Shown: positions 1-9,149, counted from the stretch's first letter. The stretch: DNA of 64,000 nt from Thermoplasmata archaeon (GCA_021797355.1 JAJZZX010000002.1:1-64000), one strand, 5' to 3'. Program-made: numbers and translations. Notes: generated by a model from the letters alone, not told the origin.

Positions 1-845
1 CATCCAAACGATTTGCACATCAGAACTGGTTCGGTCCTCCACCCAGTTTTCACTGGGCTTCAACCTGCTCAGGCGTAGATCGACCGGCTTCGGGTCTTCC
101 ACGAATGACTAACGCATAGATTACGCTGCCCCTCCATTGCTGTGCGGGCACTCGCTTTCGCTACGGCTTCTCTTTATAAGATTAACCTTGCCATTCGTCG
201 AAACTCCCTGGTCCGTTCTTCAACACGGACAGCAAAACACCGGTCCATCGTGATTAACGATATCATCCCTTAAGTGCCTTGCAAGTTTATCACTGCTTGG
301 TTTCAGGCTCTTTTCACTACCCTTTCGGGTTGCTTTTCAGTTTTCCCTCACGGTACTTGTACGCTATCGGACTTGGGTTGTATTTAAGGTTGGATGTTAG
401 TGCCACCCATATTCTCGCGCGAAAAACGACGCACGATACTCTGGAACTCTCCTCTCATAACCTCCTGACTTACTCCAACGGGGCTATCACCCGCTCTGGC
501 TCTGCTTTCAATCAGATTAGGATTCGTCTGGTAGGTATTGAAGGAGGTCCTAACTCCACATCTACCCGATATTACTATGGGGCATTCGGTTTGCCTTATA
601 CCGGTTTCGATCGCCTTTACTAACGGTATCTCGATTGATTTCTTTTCCTCCAGGTACTAAGATGTTTCAATTCCCTGGGTCCCCTCTCCTTACGGAGTGT
701 CTTACGACGGGAAGTCCTATTCGGAAATTCTCGGATCTAGGGCTCCATGCGCCTCCCCGAGACTTATCGCAGCTTGGCACGTCCTTCATCGGCTCCCAAG
801 CCAAACCATCCCCCAAGCAGTTTAGCAGTTGCACAATCCATATTA
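1..845 (-). rRNA. 23S ribosomal RNA, 5' portion (runs off left edge)
   Basis: The reverse complement reads as the 5' third of an archaeal large-subunit rRNA. Near the upper end it contains the domain I stretch that ends in GATGAAGGACGTGCCAAGC and continues into GCGATAAGTCTCGG. Near the window edge it contains GGAGGACCGAACC, which lies around E. coli position 750. The 5' end is placed at about 845 from the position of the conserved 5' stem and may be off by 10-20 bases. No 16S or tRNA gene lies upstream within the window; instead a protein gene diverges. That fits the unlinked rRNA genes known in Thermoplasma. ORFs readable across this region are shadows. Confidence 0.95.
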
Positions 846-1168
846 CTGTAAACGAAAATTTGGCTTCATAGGCTCTAAAGCCTCCAACCCTTCCCTCATG
901 ATTTCACTCAAGAGGTGCATTTGAAGTGCGTAGACTTGGTATAGTTACCCCTGATATAAGCATTTTGGTAAATATTCCCCGGGACTCTACATTACGCCAG
1001 TCACCGCTTAAAATATGTCTACCACTATATTCTTATTGATTGCTGTGTCATAAAAGTCTAACCTCTCGTAGGGCCAATTCCATCATTCGGTTGTGAGAAA
1101 GATAACAACAGGGATCAACTTAATGCCTGAAAGATCAAAGCTATAACTTCGTATGTAAATTTAAGTGG
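846..1168 (-). promoter_or_regulatory. 23S rRNA leader and divergent promoter region
   Basis: No gene is seen between the 23S 5' end and the divergent DUF99 gene. On the minus strand a small hairpin (AGGCT, loop TTAG, AGCCT) at about 870-883 sits just upstream of the mature 23S end and could belong to the precursor processing stem. A TATA-like ACATATTTTAA at about 1009-1019 (minus strand) is a candidate rRNA promoter element. On the plus strand CTATAACT near 1140 lies about 26 bases before the DUF99 ATG, which would make that mRNA leaderless. These sites are inferred from spacing only. Confidence 0.4.
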
Positions 1169-1732
1169 ATGTCTAAATTCCGTCTTAAGCCAGACATAAG
1201 GATACTTGGAATCGATGATGGACGGTTCTCAAGGGGAAGGTCAGAAAGCGCCCCTCTGGCCGGCGTAGTATTCAGAATGAATAGTACGATTGAAAAAATG
1301 GCCACAGCCATTATAACAGTTGACGGTGATGACATTATCCCTGCCATAGCTGAAATTATTGGAAAGACCAAGGTAAGGCCATCTCTGATTATGACGGATG
1401 GCGTCACTTTTGCAGGATTCAATTTAATGGATCCATCTGAACTTTTCTCCGCTACTGGAGTCTCAGTTATGACCATTCATAAGGGTTCACCTGACATAGG
1501 CGCCATGTTATCTGCAGTACGATCCCTTCATAATGATTCTAAAAAGAAGGAATATATTTTGCTGTCACTCTCACCAATAAAAGTAATCATTACAGGCAGA
1601 GAATATGCGATAAATTTAGCAGGAATAGATCTGGCGGAAGCAAAGTCTGTTTTGAGGAAAACGACCATAAATGGCCTTCTTCCCGAACCGGTTAGGCTGG
1701 CGCATATGCTGGCTTCTACTCTGCAAAGATGA
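1169..1732 (+). CDS. DUF99 family protein (UPF0215)
   Basis: The 187-residue product matches the archaeal DUF99 family: an N-terminal motif ending in RILGIDDG at about residues 10-17, a central segment with IMTDGVTFAGFN at about 74-85, and a C-terminal part with PEPVRLAHMLA. The family is widespread in Euryarchaeota and has a fold related to endonuclease V, but no activity is established, so no enzymatic role is assigned. The ATG start is preceded at about 26 bases by a TATA-like CTATAACT, fitting a leaderless transcript. It diverges from the 23S rRNA gene and is followed after about 100 bases by a regulator gene with its own TATA box. Confidence 0.82.
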   Translation: MSKFRLKPDIRILGIDDGRFSRGRSESAPLAGVVFRMNSTIEKMATAIITVDGDDIIPAIAEIIGKTKVRPSLIMTDGVTFAGFNLMDPSELFSATGVSVMTIHKGSPDIGAMLSAVRSLHNDSKKKEYILLSLSPIKVIITGREYAINLAGIDLAEAKSVLRKTTINGLLPEPVRLAHMLASTLQR

Positions 1733-1834
1733 TGCAAGTCGGGGCATGACGGAATGAAGAACGCCATGTCTACAAAGCACACGCAACGGCGGAGATGAAA
1801 ACTGTTTAATTTATAAACCGATAAGGTGTAGAAC

Positions 1835-2455
1835 ATGTCTCAGAAAGATAAGGGGGCTGTTGAGGCTTTGATCGAGGTAACCCGTTCGGACTGCCTGATC
1901 ACTAATTATGTAAATACCATAGGTGCAAAAGCGAACGTCGAGAGACTGAGGATCGGAGAAAGCCTCACACTTCACCATGTGACCGTGGAATCTGACCCGG
2001 AAATGATTGGGTCCGATCTGAGAAAGATTTCTACAAACATAATAAGAGTTGGAAAAAACGGTTTTTGGGCAGAAACCAGGAGTTGCTCTGCATGCAGGTT
2101 TTTTGCATCATCGCAGCTTGTGATAATCAGCAGCAAAGCCCTGAAGAACAACAAGATACTGTATAGAGTCCTAATACAGAACCCTGCCAAGCTCAAGATA
2201 TTAGAGAAAGATCTTCAGGAGGCGGGACTCAATCCAGTTATACTTCAGACACAGCTGGAAAGTTCAGAGATACTTACTGACAGGGAAAAGGAAATTATAC
2301 GGGAAGCCTATGAAAAAGGATATTTCGATCCAGACAGGAAAATGTCCTTGACAGAAATAGCCAAGCTTATGAAAGTATCACCGGCCTCATTATCCGATGT
2401 TTTAAGAAGAGGAGTCAAGAAAATAATTAAGTATTATCTTGAAAATAAGATATAA
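1835..2455 (+). CDS. Helix-turn-helix regulator, bacterio-opsin-activator (HTH_10) type
   Basis: The 206-residue protein has an N-terminal alpha/beta region of about 140 residues, with a cysteine pair in RSCSACRFF near residue 88, and a C-terminal HTH at about 150-200. The C-terminus shows the HTH_10 signature: LTDREKEIIREAYEKGYFD, then SLTEIAKLMKVSPASLSDVLRRG. HTH_10 proteins are archaeal DNA-binding regulators; the ligand and target genes here are unknown. A TATA box (TTTATAAAC, about 1810-1818) lies 22-26 bases before the ATG, so the mRNA is probably leaderless. Its stop is only 8 bases from the stop of the convergent downstream gene. The short cysteine motif could sense metal or redox state, but that is speculation. 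Confidence 0.82.
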   Translation: MSQKDKGAVEALIEVTRSDCLITNYVNTIGAKANVERLRIGESLTLHHVTVESDPEMIGSDLRKISTNIIRVGKNGFWAETRSCSACRFFASSQLVIISSKALKNNKILYRVLIQNPAKLKILEKDLQEAGLNPVILQTQLESSEILTDREKEIIREAYEKGYFDPDRKMSLTEIAKLMKVSPASLSDVLRRGVKKIIKYYLENKI

Positions 2456-2462
2456 TATGCAT

Positions 2463-2813
2463 CTACTCTCTGAACATCTCAAATGCTAGCTCGTCCACAG
2501 CGTTTTTCTTAAGTTCTGGAAGCTTGGCCATTATTTCATCGAGTTTCTCTTCTTCTACTGGTATGTATTTCATTCTTCCCAGTGACATGTGGTAGGATCC
2601 AGGGCACAGAACACCCTCTTTCACGACAATAGCATCGGGCTTGAGAGAAAGTATTCCCTGCATGCAACGCTCTTTTCCGCCATAGGGAGATCCGAATCCT
2701 GGATTTTCATATTCCTTTATCTGCTTCGTCTCATCATCAATTAGCATTATCGAATTGCCATATTCCAAGGGCGTCACAAAATTGTCCTCATCAACTACTG
2801 CAACTATTTTCAT
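2463..2813 (-). CDS. Conserved hypothetical protein, possibly NifX/NifB-type cofactor-binding fold
   Basis: The 116-residue protein starts MKIVAVVDEDNFV. An upstream in-frame TTG would add five residues, but the ATG fits better because a TATA-like ACTTAAATTA lies about 25 bases before it. The layout resembles the dinitrogenase iron-molybdenum cofactor biosynthesis fold: an N-terminal strand (IVAVVDE), a middle segment with GKERCMQGILSLKPDAIVV and a strand-turn motif VLCPGSYHM. The resemblance is weak and no cofactor ligand pattern is clear, so function is left open. It lies 75 bases downstream of purM on the same strand and may be partly cotranscribed with it. Confidence 0.55.
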   Translation of the reverse strand: MKIVAVVDEDNFVTPLEYGNSIMLIDDETKQIKEYENPGFGSPYGGKERCMQGILSLKPDAIVVKEGVLCPGSYHMSLGRMKYIPVEEEKLDEIMAKLPELKKNAVDELAFEMFRE

Positions 2814-2887
2814 AATAACACGTATCAAAAATGGTAATTTAAGTTAACGGTAACTTATCCTGATACAAATATTCTTATACTAATTCA

Positions 2888-3928
2888 TCAGTAATAACCA
2901 GTATAAGATAACTCTAGCGACGGTATGACAATCCCATTGCCGTTTTCAACATGCCCGATCTCCTTGATCGGTATCCTGTTCCTGAGAGTGCTGATGAAAT
3001 CAAGCTTGCTGTCCGGATCTATTACGACCACGAAACCCATACCCATGTTAAATATCTCATACATGGCCTCATTGCTGAGGTTTCCCATTTCCTGAAGCTG
3101 TTTGAATACATTTTGCGGTTCGACTGGGTCTGTTATGACATACTTCATATCCTTCATTCGGGTGAGATTTTTTATTCCGCCTCCCGTGATATTTGCCATG
3201 CCCTTTATGTTTACTATGTTGAGAATGTCAAGAATTTCCCTTACATATATCCTTGTTGGCTCCAGCAGAACATCGACAGCCTTCTTATTGTCGCCAGGGA
3301 ATTTTTCAAAGAGATCGATCTCATTATCTGAAATGATCTTTCTTACCGTGGTAAATCCGTTTGAATGAAGTCCACTGCTCTGAAGGGAAAATATGAGATC
3401 ACCATCTCTAATTTTTTCTCCATTTATAATCTGAGATTTCTGCACAATGCTTAGCGAGGTTCCCGACACATCAATATGATTTATGAGGTCCGGCACAATC
3501 GCGGTTTCACCTCCGACTATAGTAATATTTGACATCTGCGCACCAACATTAAATCCAGTTCCAAGGCTTTTTGCCATATCCGGGTCGGGTTCCCTGAGCG
3601 CTATGTAATCCACCATTGCAATTGGCTCAGCTCCGGCGGTGATGGCGTCATTAACGTTCATTGCAATGCAGTCTATGCCAAGCGTATCAAAGCGCTGAGC
3701 CTGTTCTGCTATGATGGTCTTGGTGCCTACCCCGTCATTGTTAAGTGCAACAGCAAAATTCCCCAGATCGATCAGTGCGGTAAAGCCTCCAAAAGTTCCG
3801 ATTGTTCTGAAATCCTCTCTCTTAAACTTAAGTTGCCTAATGAATGAACTGACAAAATCGCCTACTGCTTTCCTATTTATGATCTGAGGCTCGTTCCCTG
3901 GCATAGATGGGATATGACACCATGACAT
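2888..3928 (-). CDS. purM: Phosphoribosylformylglycinamidine cyclo-ligase (AIR synthetase)
   Basis: PurM closes the imidazole ring of FGAM with ATP to give AIR, the fifth step of de novo purine synthesis, in the cytosol. The 346-residue length is normal. Motifs include DGVGTK at 65-70, NVNDAITAGAEP at 91-102, a GGETA turn at 139-143 and LHSNGF near 195, as in the PurM/PurL/SelD superfamily. The first ATG (3928) is kept, but an in-frame ATG at 3904 is a rival because a TATA-like stretch (GATAAAAATTT, about 3930-3940) would place transcription start inside the first codons. A six-base inverted repeat (GTTCCG/CGGAAC, 3942-3961) lies just upstream and could be an operator. No other purine gene is adjacent. 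Confidence 0.95.
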   Translation of the reverse strand: MSWCHIPSMPGNEPQIINRKAVGDFVSSFIRQLKFKREDFRTIGTFGGFTALIDLGNFAVALNNDGVGTKTIIAEQAQRFDTLGIDCIAMNVNDAITAGAEPIAMVDYIALREPDPDMAKSLGTGFNVGAQMSNITIVGGETAIVPDLINHIDVSGTSLSIVQKSQIINGEKIRDGDLIFSLQSSGLHSNGFTTVRKIISDNEIDLFEKFPGDNKKAVDVLLEPTRIYVREILDILNIVNIKGMANITGGGIKNLTRMKDMKYVITDPVEPQNVFKQLQEMGNLSNEAMYEIFNMGMGFVVVIDPDSKLDFISTLRNRIPIKEIGHVENGNGIVIPSLELSYTGYY

Positions 3929-4101
3929 AAATTTTTATCAGGTTCCGCGACTATTCGGAACTTTAATTGAATTTATTCTTGTTTTTTGACAATTTGAACA
4001 GTATTGACCTCGAGAAACTGTAAAGTTCATTTTAGATGAGGCGTCATAATTCGTCATCATATGCGCTATTTTGCATAGTATTTGGTTATTGCAACAGATA
4101 A

Positions 4102-4109
4102 TTTATATA
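4102..4109 (+). promoter_or_regulatory. TATA box of the zinc-ferredoxin gene
   Basis: TTTATATA lies about 36 bases before the TTG start, which predicts a short leader of about 10 bases. A purine-rich ribosome binding site (AGGTGAT) sits directly before the TTG and supports that start. Confidence 0.7.
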
Positions 4110-4140
4110 GGAATCTGATGATATCGAATTAGGTGATCGT

Positions 4141-4572
4141 TTGGTCAAACTGGAAACTTTAGACTACAAGCCAAAGCCTATCGATGAGAATTTTCTTGAG
4201 GATACAGCTAATTACCCAGTGACAGGCAAGCATCATGACCATGATGTAAGGGCAGAAGGAAAGCAGAGAACTGACGCTGCAGGGAAACCATACCCCACTA
4301 AGTTGGGAATACATGGAACCCATGTGGCTGTTGACTGGGAGACATGTATTGCGGACGGTGCCTGCATGGATGTATGCCCTGTTACGCTTTACGAATGGCA
4401 GCTTAACCCGGGACAGATGGGTACCGGTAATGACAAGAAAGTAGAAAAGGGCTCTCCGGAATGGGATAAATACAGAACGGACAAATGCGACCCTGTTAGG
4501 GAAAGCGAATGCATCTTCTGTATGGCATGCGAGAGTGTTTGCCCGACAAGAGCCATTAAAATCACACCGTAA
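4141..4572 (+). CDS. zfx: Zinc-containing ferredoxin
   Basis: This electron carrier of thermoacidophilic archaea serves the 2-oxoacid:ferredoxin oxidoreductases. The 143-residue product has an N-terminal extension rich in His (31, 32, 34, 58, 61), typical of the zinc-binding region of Thermoplasma and Sulfolobus ferredoxins. It is followed by CIADGACMDVCP (69-80), the three-cysteine 3Fe-4S type motif, and CIFCMACESVCP (124-135) with the 4Fe-4S cysteines. An additional Cys116 lies in the spacer. The start is TTG: AGGTGAT is placed immediately upstream and no ATG precedes the conserved N-terminus. A natural partner, the two-subunit oxidoreductase at 27.3-29.9 kb, lies in the same window. Confidence 0.93.
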   Translation: MVKLETLDYKPKPIDENFLEDTANYPVTGKHHDHDVRAEGKQRTDAAGKPYPTKLGIHGTHVAVDWETCIADGACMDVCPVTLYEWQLNPGQMGTGNDKKVEKGSPEWDKYRTDKCDPVRESECIFCMACESVCPTRAIKITP

Positions 4573-4933
4573 TTACCTAATTTTTACCCGAGAGCAATTT
4601 TCCACATTCCCACACCATAATTTTCCTTTCAGCTTGGATAGCAGGGTTTAAAATTAACGTTTAAATCATTCAAGTGCCTCTCAATTCTTTTAATTTCAAT
4701 GGGATTCTATGTTGATGTGTTACAAACCTATGGGTTTACTGGTGAATGAGAGGCGGCATTAATTTAAGCTCTGCACAATTTGCAATGCCAGGCCACCACC
4801 ACCGTTGCTAAACTATATTGTTCAAATCTGCTAATACGGCTGACCTTCATGCTTTACGGCCGCTATGTTGCCTTCATTTTGCATGTTTTCCATTTAGAAA
4901 TATTAAAATATGTAAAGGTTGTATAACCTTGAA
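4573..4933 (+). other. Intergenic region, no gene seen
   Basis: About 360 bases between the ferredoxin and permease genes. No open frame with coding character or RNA fold was recognised. The 3' end carries an A+T-rich GAAATATTAAAAT (about 4897-4908), about 30 bases before the permease ATG, taken as its TATA box. Confidence 0.4.
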
Positions 4934-6595
4934 ATGACAGAACATGTCGCAGAGGCTACAGCCTCGAGTTCAGATCAGAAATTGCGTAGGGCCTTGAATA
5001 CATGGGATCTCCTGTTTCTCAGTTTAGGGGGCATTATAGGATCAGGATGGCTGTTCGCCGCAGCAGCAGCTGCTGTTGACACTGGCCCATCGGCCATTTT
5101 GTCGTGGGTCATTGGCGGAGTAATAGTCCTGGTCATAGCACTGGTTTATGCTGAACTGGGAGCAATGATCCCTAGATCTGGGGCCATAGTAAGGTATGGA
5201 CAGTATTCACATGGCGGATTGGCTGGATTCCTGTTTGGATGGGCTTATTTCCTTTCCGCAGTATCTGTGCCAGCAATTGAAGCAGAAGCCGTCATAACAT
5301 ATGCTGCCAGTTATGTGAAGGGTCTGGCATACACAACCACTCTACCCGATGGGGCGACTGGGGCTATACTATACCCACTTGGAATATTCCTTGCCGCTCT
5401 TCTGATGCTGGGTTTCTTCTTCCTGAACTACTTTGGCGTTAGAATCATGGGTAAGACAAATACCGGGATGACATGGTGGAAGTTCATCCTGCCGGTCATT
5501 ACCATTGTTTTGCTACTGGCTGTTCACTTTAACCCAACATATTTATTCTTCAACGACTTTGTTCCAAACGGCTGGTCTGCAGTGTTTTCAACAATATCAC
5601 TGTCCGGAATAGTATTTTCGTTCCTTGGTTTCAGGCAAGCATTGGATTATGGCGGAGAAGCAAAGACTCCACAGAAATCAATTCCAGTTGCAACAATACT
5701 TTCCGTTCTGATCGGCATCCTCATCTATACTTTGCTACAGATTGCATTCTTGGGACACATAGACTTCAAGACCCTAACAACAACTTCAAATGCCTATACA
5801 GCTCCTTTCGCTACCGTGGCAACATCTGCCGGTCTCGTGTTTCTGACATACGTGCTGTTTGCCGATGCCTACGTTTCACCGTCAGGCACGCTTAACGTTT
5901 ATCTGGGTACCTCGCAAAGGACACTTTATGGTCTTGGAACGCTTGGATACCTGGGAAAGGGAATAGTGCAGCTTAATGAAAAACACAGAGTGCCAGTCCT
6001 TCCATTAATAGCTACACTGGTTGTTGGGTACATTTTCTTTGCGCCTTTCCCGAGCTGGTACGAACTTGTAGGTTTCATAACATCGTCAACGGTCTTCACC
6101 TACATAGTTGGAGGATCAGCGCTTCAAGTGTTCAGAAGGGAGGCAAAGGATCTCCACAGGCCTTTCACCCTTAAGGGTGCATCTATTTTGAGTCCAATAG
6201 CCTTTGTCGGCGCCACCCTGATAGTATACTGGACTGGATGGCCCCTTGTGCCATATCTGGTCATAGCTATCCTGCTTGGATTCGTAGTATATTTCGTCTT
6301 CAAAGCAGCCGGCAAGAGTAGCATAAACATATTCGCAAAGGAACACTTCTTTGGCGGAGCTTGGCTTCTTGCCTATCTTGGAGTGTTAACCCTGCTTTCA
6401 TACATTGGCGAATCATCCTACGGTGGTACTGGAACACTGCCATTCCCCTGGGATTTCTTGGTTGTTATCTTAGTATCCATAGGATTCTACTTCTGGTCAG
6501 TTAAGAGCGGCTACAAGACCGCTGAGATCACCGAAATAATAGAAAGCGGATCGCAATATGTAGAAGCCTCCTCAGAGCCAACAGGTGGAAGATAA
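4934..6595 (+). CDS. APC-superfamily amino acid permease
   Basis: A 553-residue polytopic membrane protein with roughly 12-14 hydrophobic segments. The first shows the APC hallmark GGIIGSGWLFA at about residues 33-43, followed by a PSAILSWVIGG segment typical of TM2. Members import amino acids or polyamines by proton or sodium symport; the substrate cannot be read from sequence. An in-frame TTG at 4919 would add five residues. The ATG at 4934 is preferred because the TATA-like element near 4900 predicts transcription start at about 4930, downstream of the TTG. The C-terminal tail of about 20 residues after the last segment is polar and probably cytoplasmic. The cupredoxin gene follows after about 90 bases with its own A+T-rich promoter. 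Confidence 0.9.
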   Translation: MTEHVAEATASSSDQKLRRALNTWDLLFLSLGGIIGSGWLFAAAAAAVDTGPSAILSWVIGGVIVLVIALVYAELGAMIPRSGAIVRYGQYSHGGLAGFLFGWAYFLSAVSVPAIEAEAVITYAASYVKGLAYTTTLPDGATGAILYPLGIFLAALLMLGFFFLNYFGVRIMGKTNTGMTWWKFILPVITIVLLLAVHFNPTYLFFNDFVPNGWSAVFSTISLSGIVFSFLGFRQALDYGGEAKTPQKSIPVATILSVLIGILIYTLLQIAFLGHIDFKTLTTTSNAYTAPFATVATSAGLVFLTYVLFADAYVSPSGTLNVYLGTSQRTLYGLGTLGYLGKGIVQLNEKHRVPVLPLIATLVVGYIFFAPFPSWYELVGFITSSTVFTYIVGGSALQVFRREAKDLHRPFTLKGASILSPIAFVGATLIVYWTGWPLVPYLVIAILLGFVVYFVFKAAGKSSINIFAKEHFFGGAWLLAYLGVLTLLSYIGESSYGGTGTLPFPWDFLVVILVSIGFYFWSVKSGYKTAEITEIIESGSQYVEASSEPTGGR

Positions 6596-6687
6596 AAATT
6601 CCCTTTTTCATTAATATTTAAATTTTTTTCCTCAAATAAGAGTTATTATTTTTAAGTACAGTGGTAAAATCCTTCGAATCGATAACT

Positions 6688-7344
6688 ATGGAAATGAGTG
6701 ACAAAACACTGTTCTCTGTACTTACTGTGGTTGTGATAGTCGCCGGCGTTGGCATTGGGCTGGTGGTAAGCCATCCGAACATGACCAATTACGCTCCGCC
6801 AGTGGCTGGAGAGAACAATGGCGTATACCACCTTACCTTGGTGATCACCACAAACAATTACTACAACAGCATTGACGGATACCAGCCAGCATATTATGTC
6901 CTTAACAACGGTACACTGCAGAGTTCAGGCAATATAGTGCTACCCTCAAACTCTCTGATTGAGGTAACAATAATTAACTATGATAACGGGACGGCTAATG
7001 TTTCACAGCAATATGCAACCGTAACAGGTACTGTCAATAATCAGGTTACCATCATTAACAATACCCTCGTTAACTCCACCTATAAAAACAACGGAATAGC
7101 CATATCCGGTGCCTGGACAACCTCAAGTGTGAATCCTGCAGATGTTGCACACACCTTTACAGTCAATGGTCTTGGGCTTAATGTACCTGTTGTCCCATCA
7201 TCAGTGGAAGAATTTTCTTTCCACACTGGGGGAGAGAACACATATACTTGGCAGTGTGAGGCACCTTGTGGAGCGGGTCCTACAGGATGGGCTGGAGCAA
7301 TGGCAACTGTTGGCTGGATGACCGGAACAATTACAGTCCAGTAA
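6688..7344 (+). CDS. Membrane-anchored cupredoxin-like protein with atypical Cys loop
   Basis: An N-terminal hydrophobic anchor (LFSVLTVVVIVAGVGIGLVV) is followed by an extracytoplasmic beta-rich domain with many N-x-S/T sites. The C-terminus resembles the cupredoxin fold of cytochrome oxidase subunit II: AHTFTVNGLGLN, then a Tyr-Trp strand and WQCEAPCG. Numbering from the GTG at 6661, candidate copper ligands are His164, His188, Cys199, Cys203, Met214 and Met220. The CuA spacing C-x3-C is present, but the following His and Met of CuA are Pro and Trp, so a canonical CuA site is unlikely. The GTG at 6661 is an alternative start; the ATG at 6688 was chosen because it begins close to the signal anchor and a TATA-like ATTTTTAAG lies about 35 bases upstream. 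It may act in respiratory electron transfer. Confidence 0.72.
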   Translation: MEMSDKTLFSVLTVVVIVAGVGIGLVVSHPNMTNYAPPVAGENNGVYHLTLVITTNNYYNSIDGYQPAYYVLNNGTLQSSGNIVLPSNSLIEVTIINYDNGTANVSQQYATVTGTVNNQVTIINNTLVNSTYKNNGIAISGAWTTSSVNPADVAHTFTVNGLGLNVPVVPSSVEEFSFHTGGENTYTWQCEAPCGAGPTGWAGAMATVGWMTGTITVQ

Positions 7345-7503
7345 TGTCCGGCTCCCATGCAGCAAATATGGTTAAGAATCCAAATTTTCCCTTATTTTGC
7401 TTCACTTAATATTGTCAGTCCGTAGCAGAAAAGAAACTCTTCTCTATTTGCCTTAATTTTCTCTTGAAAAATTTGGTGTTAAAAATTCAGGTACCGTGTG
7501 CGG

Positions 7504-7521
7504 AGGCCTCAGAAAAGGCCT
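7504..7521 (-). terminator. Hairpin at the 3' end of fhs
   Basis: Two AGGCCT copies (7504-7509 and 7516-7521) form a stem that overlaps the fhs stop region. Downstream on the minus strand a short T run follows after about 20 bases. It is a plausible but weak terminator. Confidence 0.35.
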
Positions 7522-9149
7522 ACTATTTTTCCATCATCTGTAAGGTCAACATTCACAGCTGCGGGTTCAGTTGGAAGGCCAGGCATGGTCATTATATCAC
7601 CTAGCATGGGAACAACAAATCCTGCACCAGCCGAAATGCTTATGGATTTCACGGAGATCCTGAAGTTTTTGGGCCATCCCAGCAGGGCCGGGTTATCTGT
7701 AACTGAATATTGTGTTTTTGCCATGCAAACATAGGATTTTCCCAAATTTAGCTTATCAATCTGCTTTAGATCAGAGAGGGCCCTCTTTTCAAATACAACT
7801 TGGGACGCTCCGTAAACCTTGCGGGCAATAGCTTCAATCTTGTCTTTTACAGAATCATCTTCAGAATAGGTCCTCTTTATCTCCCCATGAGGTGTTTCAA
7901 GTGATTTAAGCACCTTTTCTGCAAGGCCAATTCCACCCTTTCCGCCCTTTGCATACACCTCTGAGAGCGCCCAGCTTATGTTATCCTCTTTCAGTATCTC
8001 TTCCAGCTTCTTTATCTCCGCTTCAGTGTCAGTCGGGAATCTGTTGATTGCAACAACAGGTTCGATGCCAAAGTTCCGGATTATGCTGACATGCTTCAGC
8101 ACATTCTGTACACCAGCCTCAACCGCTTCCACATTTTCGGCAGACGAGTCGGCGACTCCGGCGTTAAGTTTGATGGACCTTATGGTGGCAACAATTACCA
8201 CGGCATCAATTGGAAGCTGTCCGATTCTCGAGACAAGATCAAAGAATTTTTCAGCCCCAAGTTCAGAGCCAAACCCAGCCTCTGTCACAAGATAATCCAC
8301 AAGCCCCAGTGCCATCTGGTCTGCAACTAATGAAGAGGTACCGTGAGCTATATTTCCAAATGGACCAATGTGCACAAATGCAGGAACCCCTTCTGCTGTC
8401 TGCACAAGGTTTGGTTTGAGGGCATCCCTCAGGAGAGCAGCCATGGCCCCATGTGCCTTCAGATCCCCAGCAAAGACAGGCTTCCCATCGTAGCTGTAGC
8501 CAACCAGTATCTTTGAAAGCCTATCCTTAAGGTCCGAATAACTCATGGAAAGCCCTAGGATTGCCATGATCTCTGAAGCGGGTGTAATTACAAATTTGTC
8601 TTTCATCAGCACTCCGGACTCACTGCCACCTGAACCAACAATAATATCTCTCAGGGATCGGTCATTCATGTCGATGGTCCTTGGAAATGTCACTTTTCTT
8701 GGATCAATTCTAAGCTTGTTCCCATGGTAGATATGGTTGTTTATCATTGCAGAGAGTAGGTTATGTGCTGCGGATACGGCAGGGAAGTCCCCTGTGAATA
8801 TGAGATTGATCCTGTCGCTGGGCTCCACTGTTGACTTGCCTCCGCCTGTGGCCCCTCCCTTGATGCCAAAACAGGGTCCAAGTGAAGGCTCCCTTATTGC
8901 AATTGCCACCTTCTTTCCCAATTGGTCTAATGCCTGCCCAAGGCCTATTGTGGTAGTAGTCTTGCCCTCACCCTCCTTGGTAGGATTCATGGCAGTAACA
9001 AGTATAAGTTTCCCTCTCCTGTTCTTTCTCGATCGTTCAATGACGGACAGGCTAACTTTTGCCATGTTGTTCCCGTACCTCTCAAGATCCGCCTCAGAAA
9101 TTCCTATTTTGGATGCAACCGTGCCTATGTCAAGAAGACTGCTGGTCAT
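7509..9149 (-). CDS. fhs: Formate-tetrahydrofolate ligase
   Basis: The enzyme makes 10-formyl-tetrahydrofolate from formate, ATP and tetrahydrofolate, feeding purine synthesis and one-carbon pools. The 546-residue product has the family P-loop PTKEGEGKTTTT at 56-67, the segment EPSLGPCFGIKGGATGGG around 95, and a C-terminal half ending in a typical PGLPTEPAAVNVDL motif. An open frame extends 18 codons upstream, but a TATA box (CTTATATC, minus strand, 9185-9192) lies within that extension. GGATGA precedes the ATG at 9149, so that ATG is taken as the true start. The gene diverges from the sulfite-oxidase-like gene. Together with purM it indicates de novo purine synthesis using formyl-folate-type cofactors. 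Confidence 0.95.
   Translation of the reverse strand: MTSSLLDIGTVASKIGISEADLERYGNNMAKVSLSVIERSRKNRRGKLILVTAMNPTKEGEGKTTTTIGLGQALDQLGKKVAIAIREPSLGPCFGIKGGATGGGKSTVEPSDRINLIFTGDFPAVSAAHNLLSAMINNHIYHGNKLRIDPRKVTFPRTIDMNDRSLRDIIVGSGGSESGVLMKDKFVITPASEIMAILGLSMSYSDLKDRLSKILVGYSYDGKPVFAGDLKAHGAMAALLRDALKPNLVQTAEGVPAFVHIGPFGNIAHGTSSLVADQMALGLVDYLVTEAGFGSELGAEKFFDLVSRIGQLPIDAVVIVATIRSIKLNAGVADSSAENVEAVEAGVQNVLKHVSIIRNFGIEPVVAINRFPTDTEAEIKKLEEILKEDNISWALSEVYAKGGKGGIGLAEKVLKSLETPHGEIKRTYSEDDSVKDKIEAIARKVYGASQVVFEKRALSDLKQIDKLNLGKSYVCMAKTQYSVTDNPALLGWPKNFRISVKSISISAGAGFVVPMLGDIMTMPGLPTEPAAVNVDLTDDGKIVGLF

Noticed and set aside
279-871. Two open frames of 114 and 78 codons on the plus strand
   Set aside because: They run antisense through the 23S rRNA gene and have no protein family character.
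1141-1476. Minus-strand 111-codon frame
   Set aside because: It is the antisense shadow of the DUF99 gene.
6661-7344. Cytochrome oxidase subunit II with CuA centre
   Set aside because: The N-terminal two-helix domain is missing and the His and Met of the CuA loop are absent.
7978-8730. Several plus-strand frames inside fhs
   Set aside because: All are antisense to fhs, whose motifs are clear; none has a promoter or known domain.
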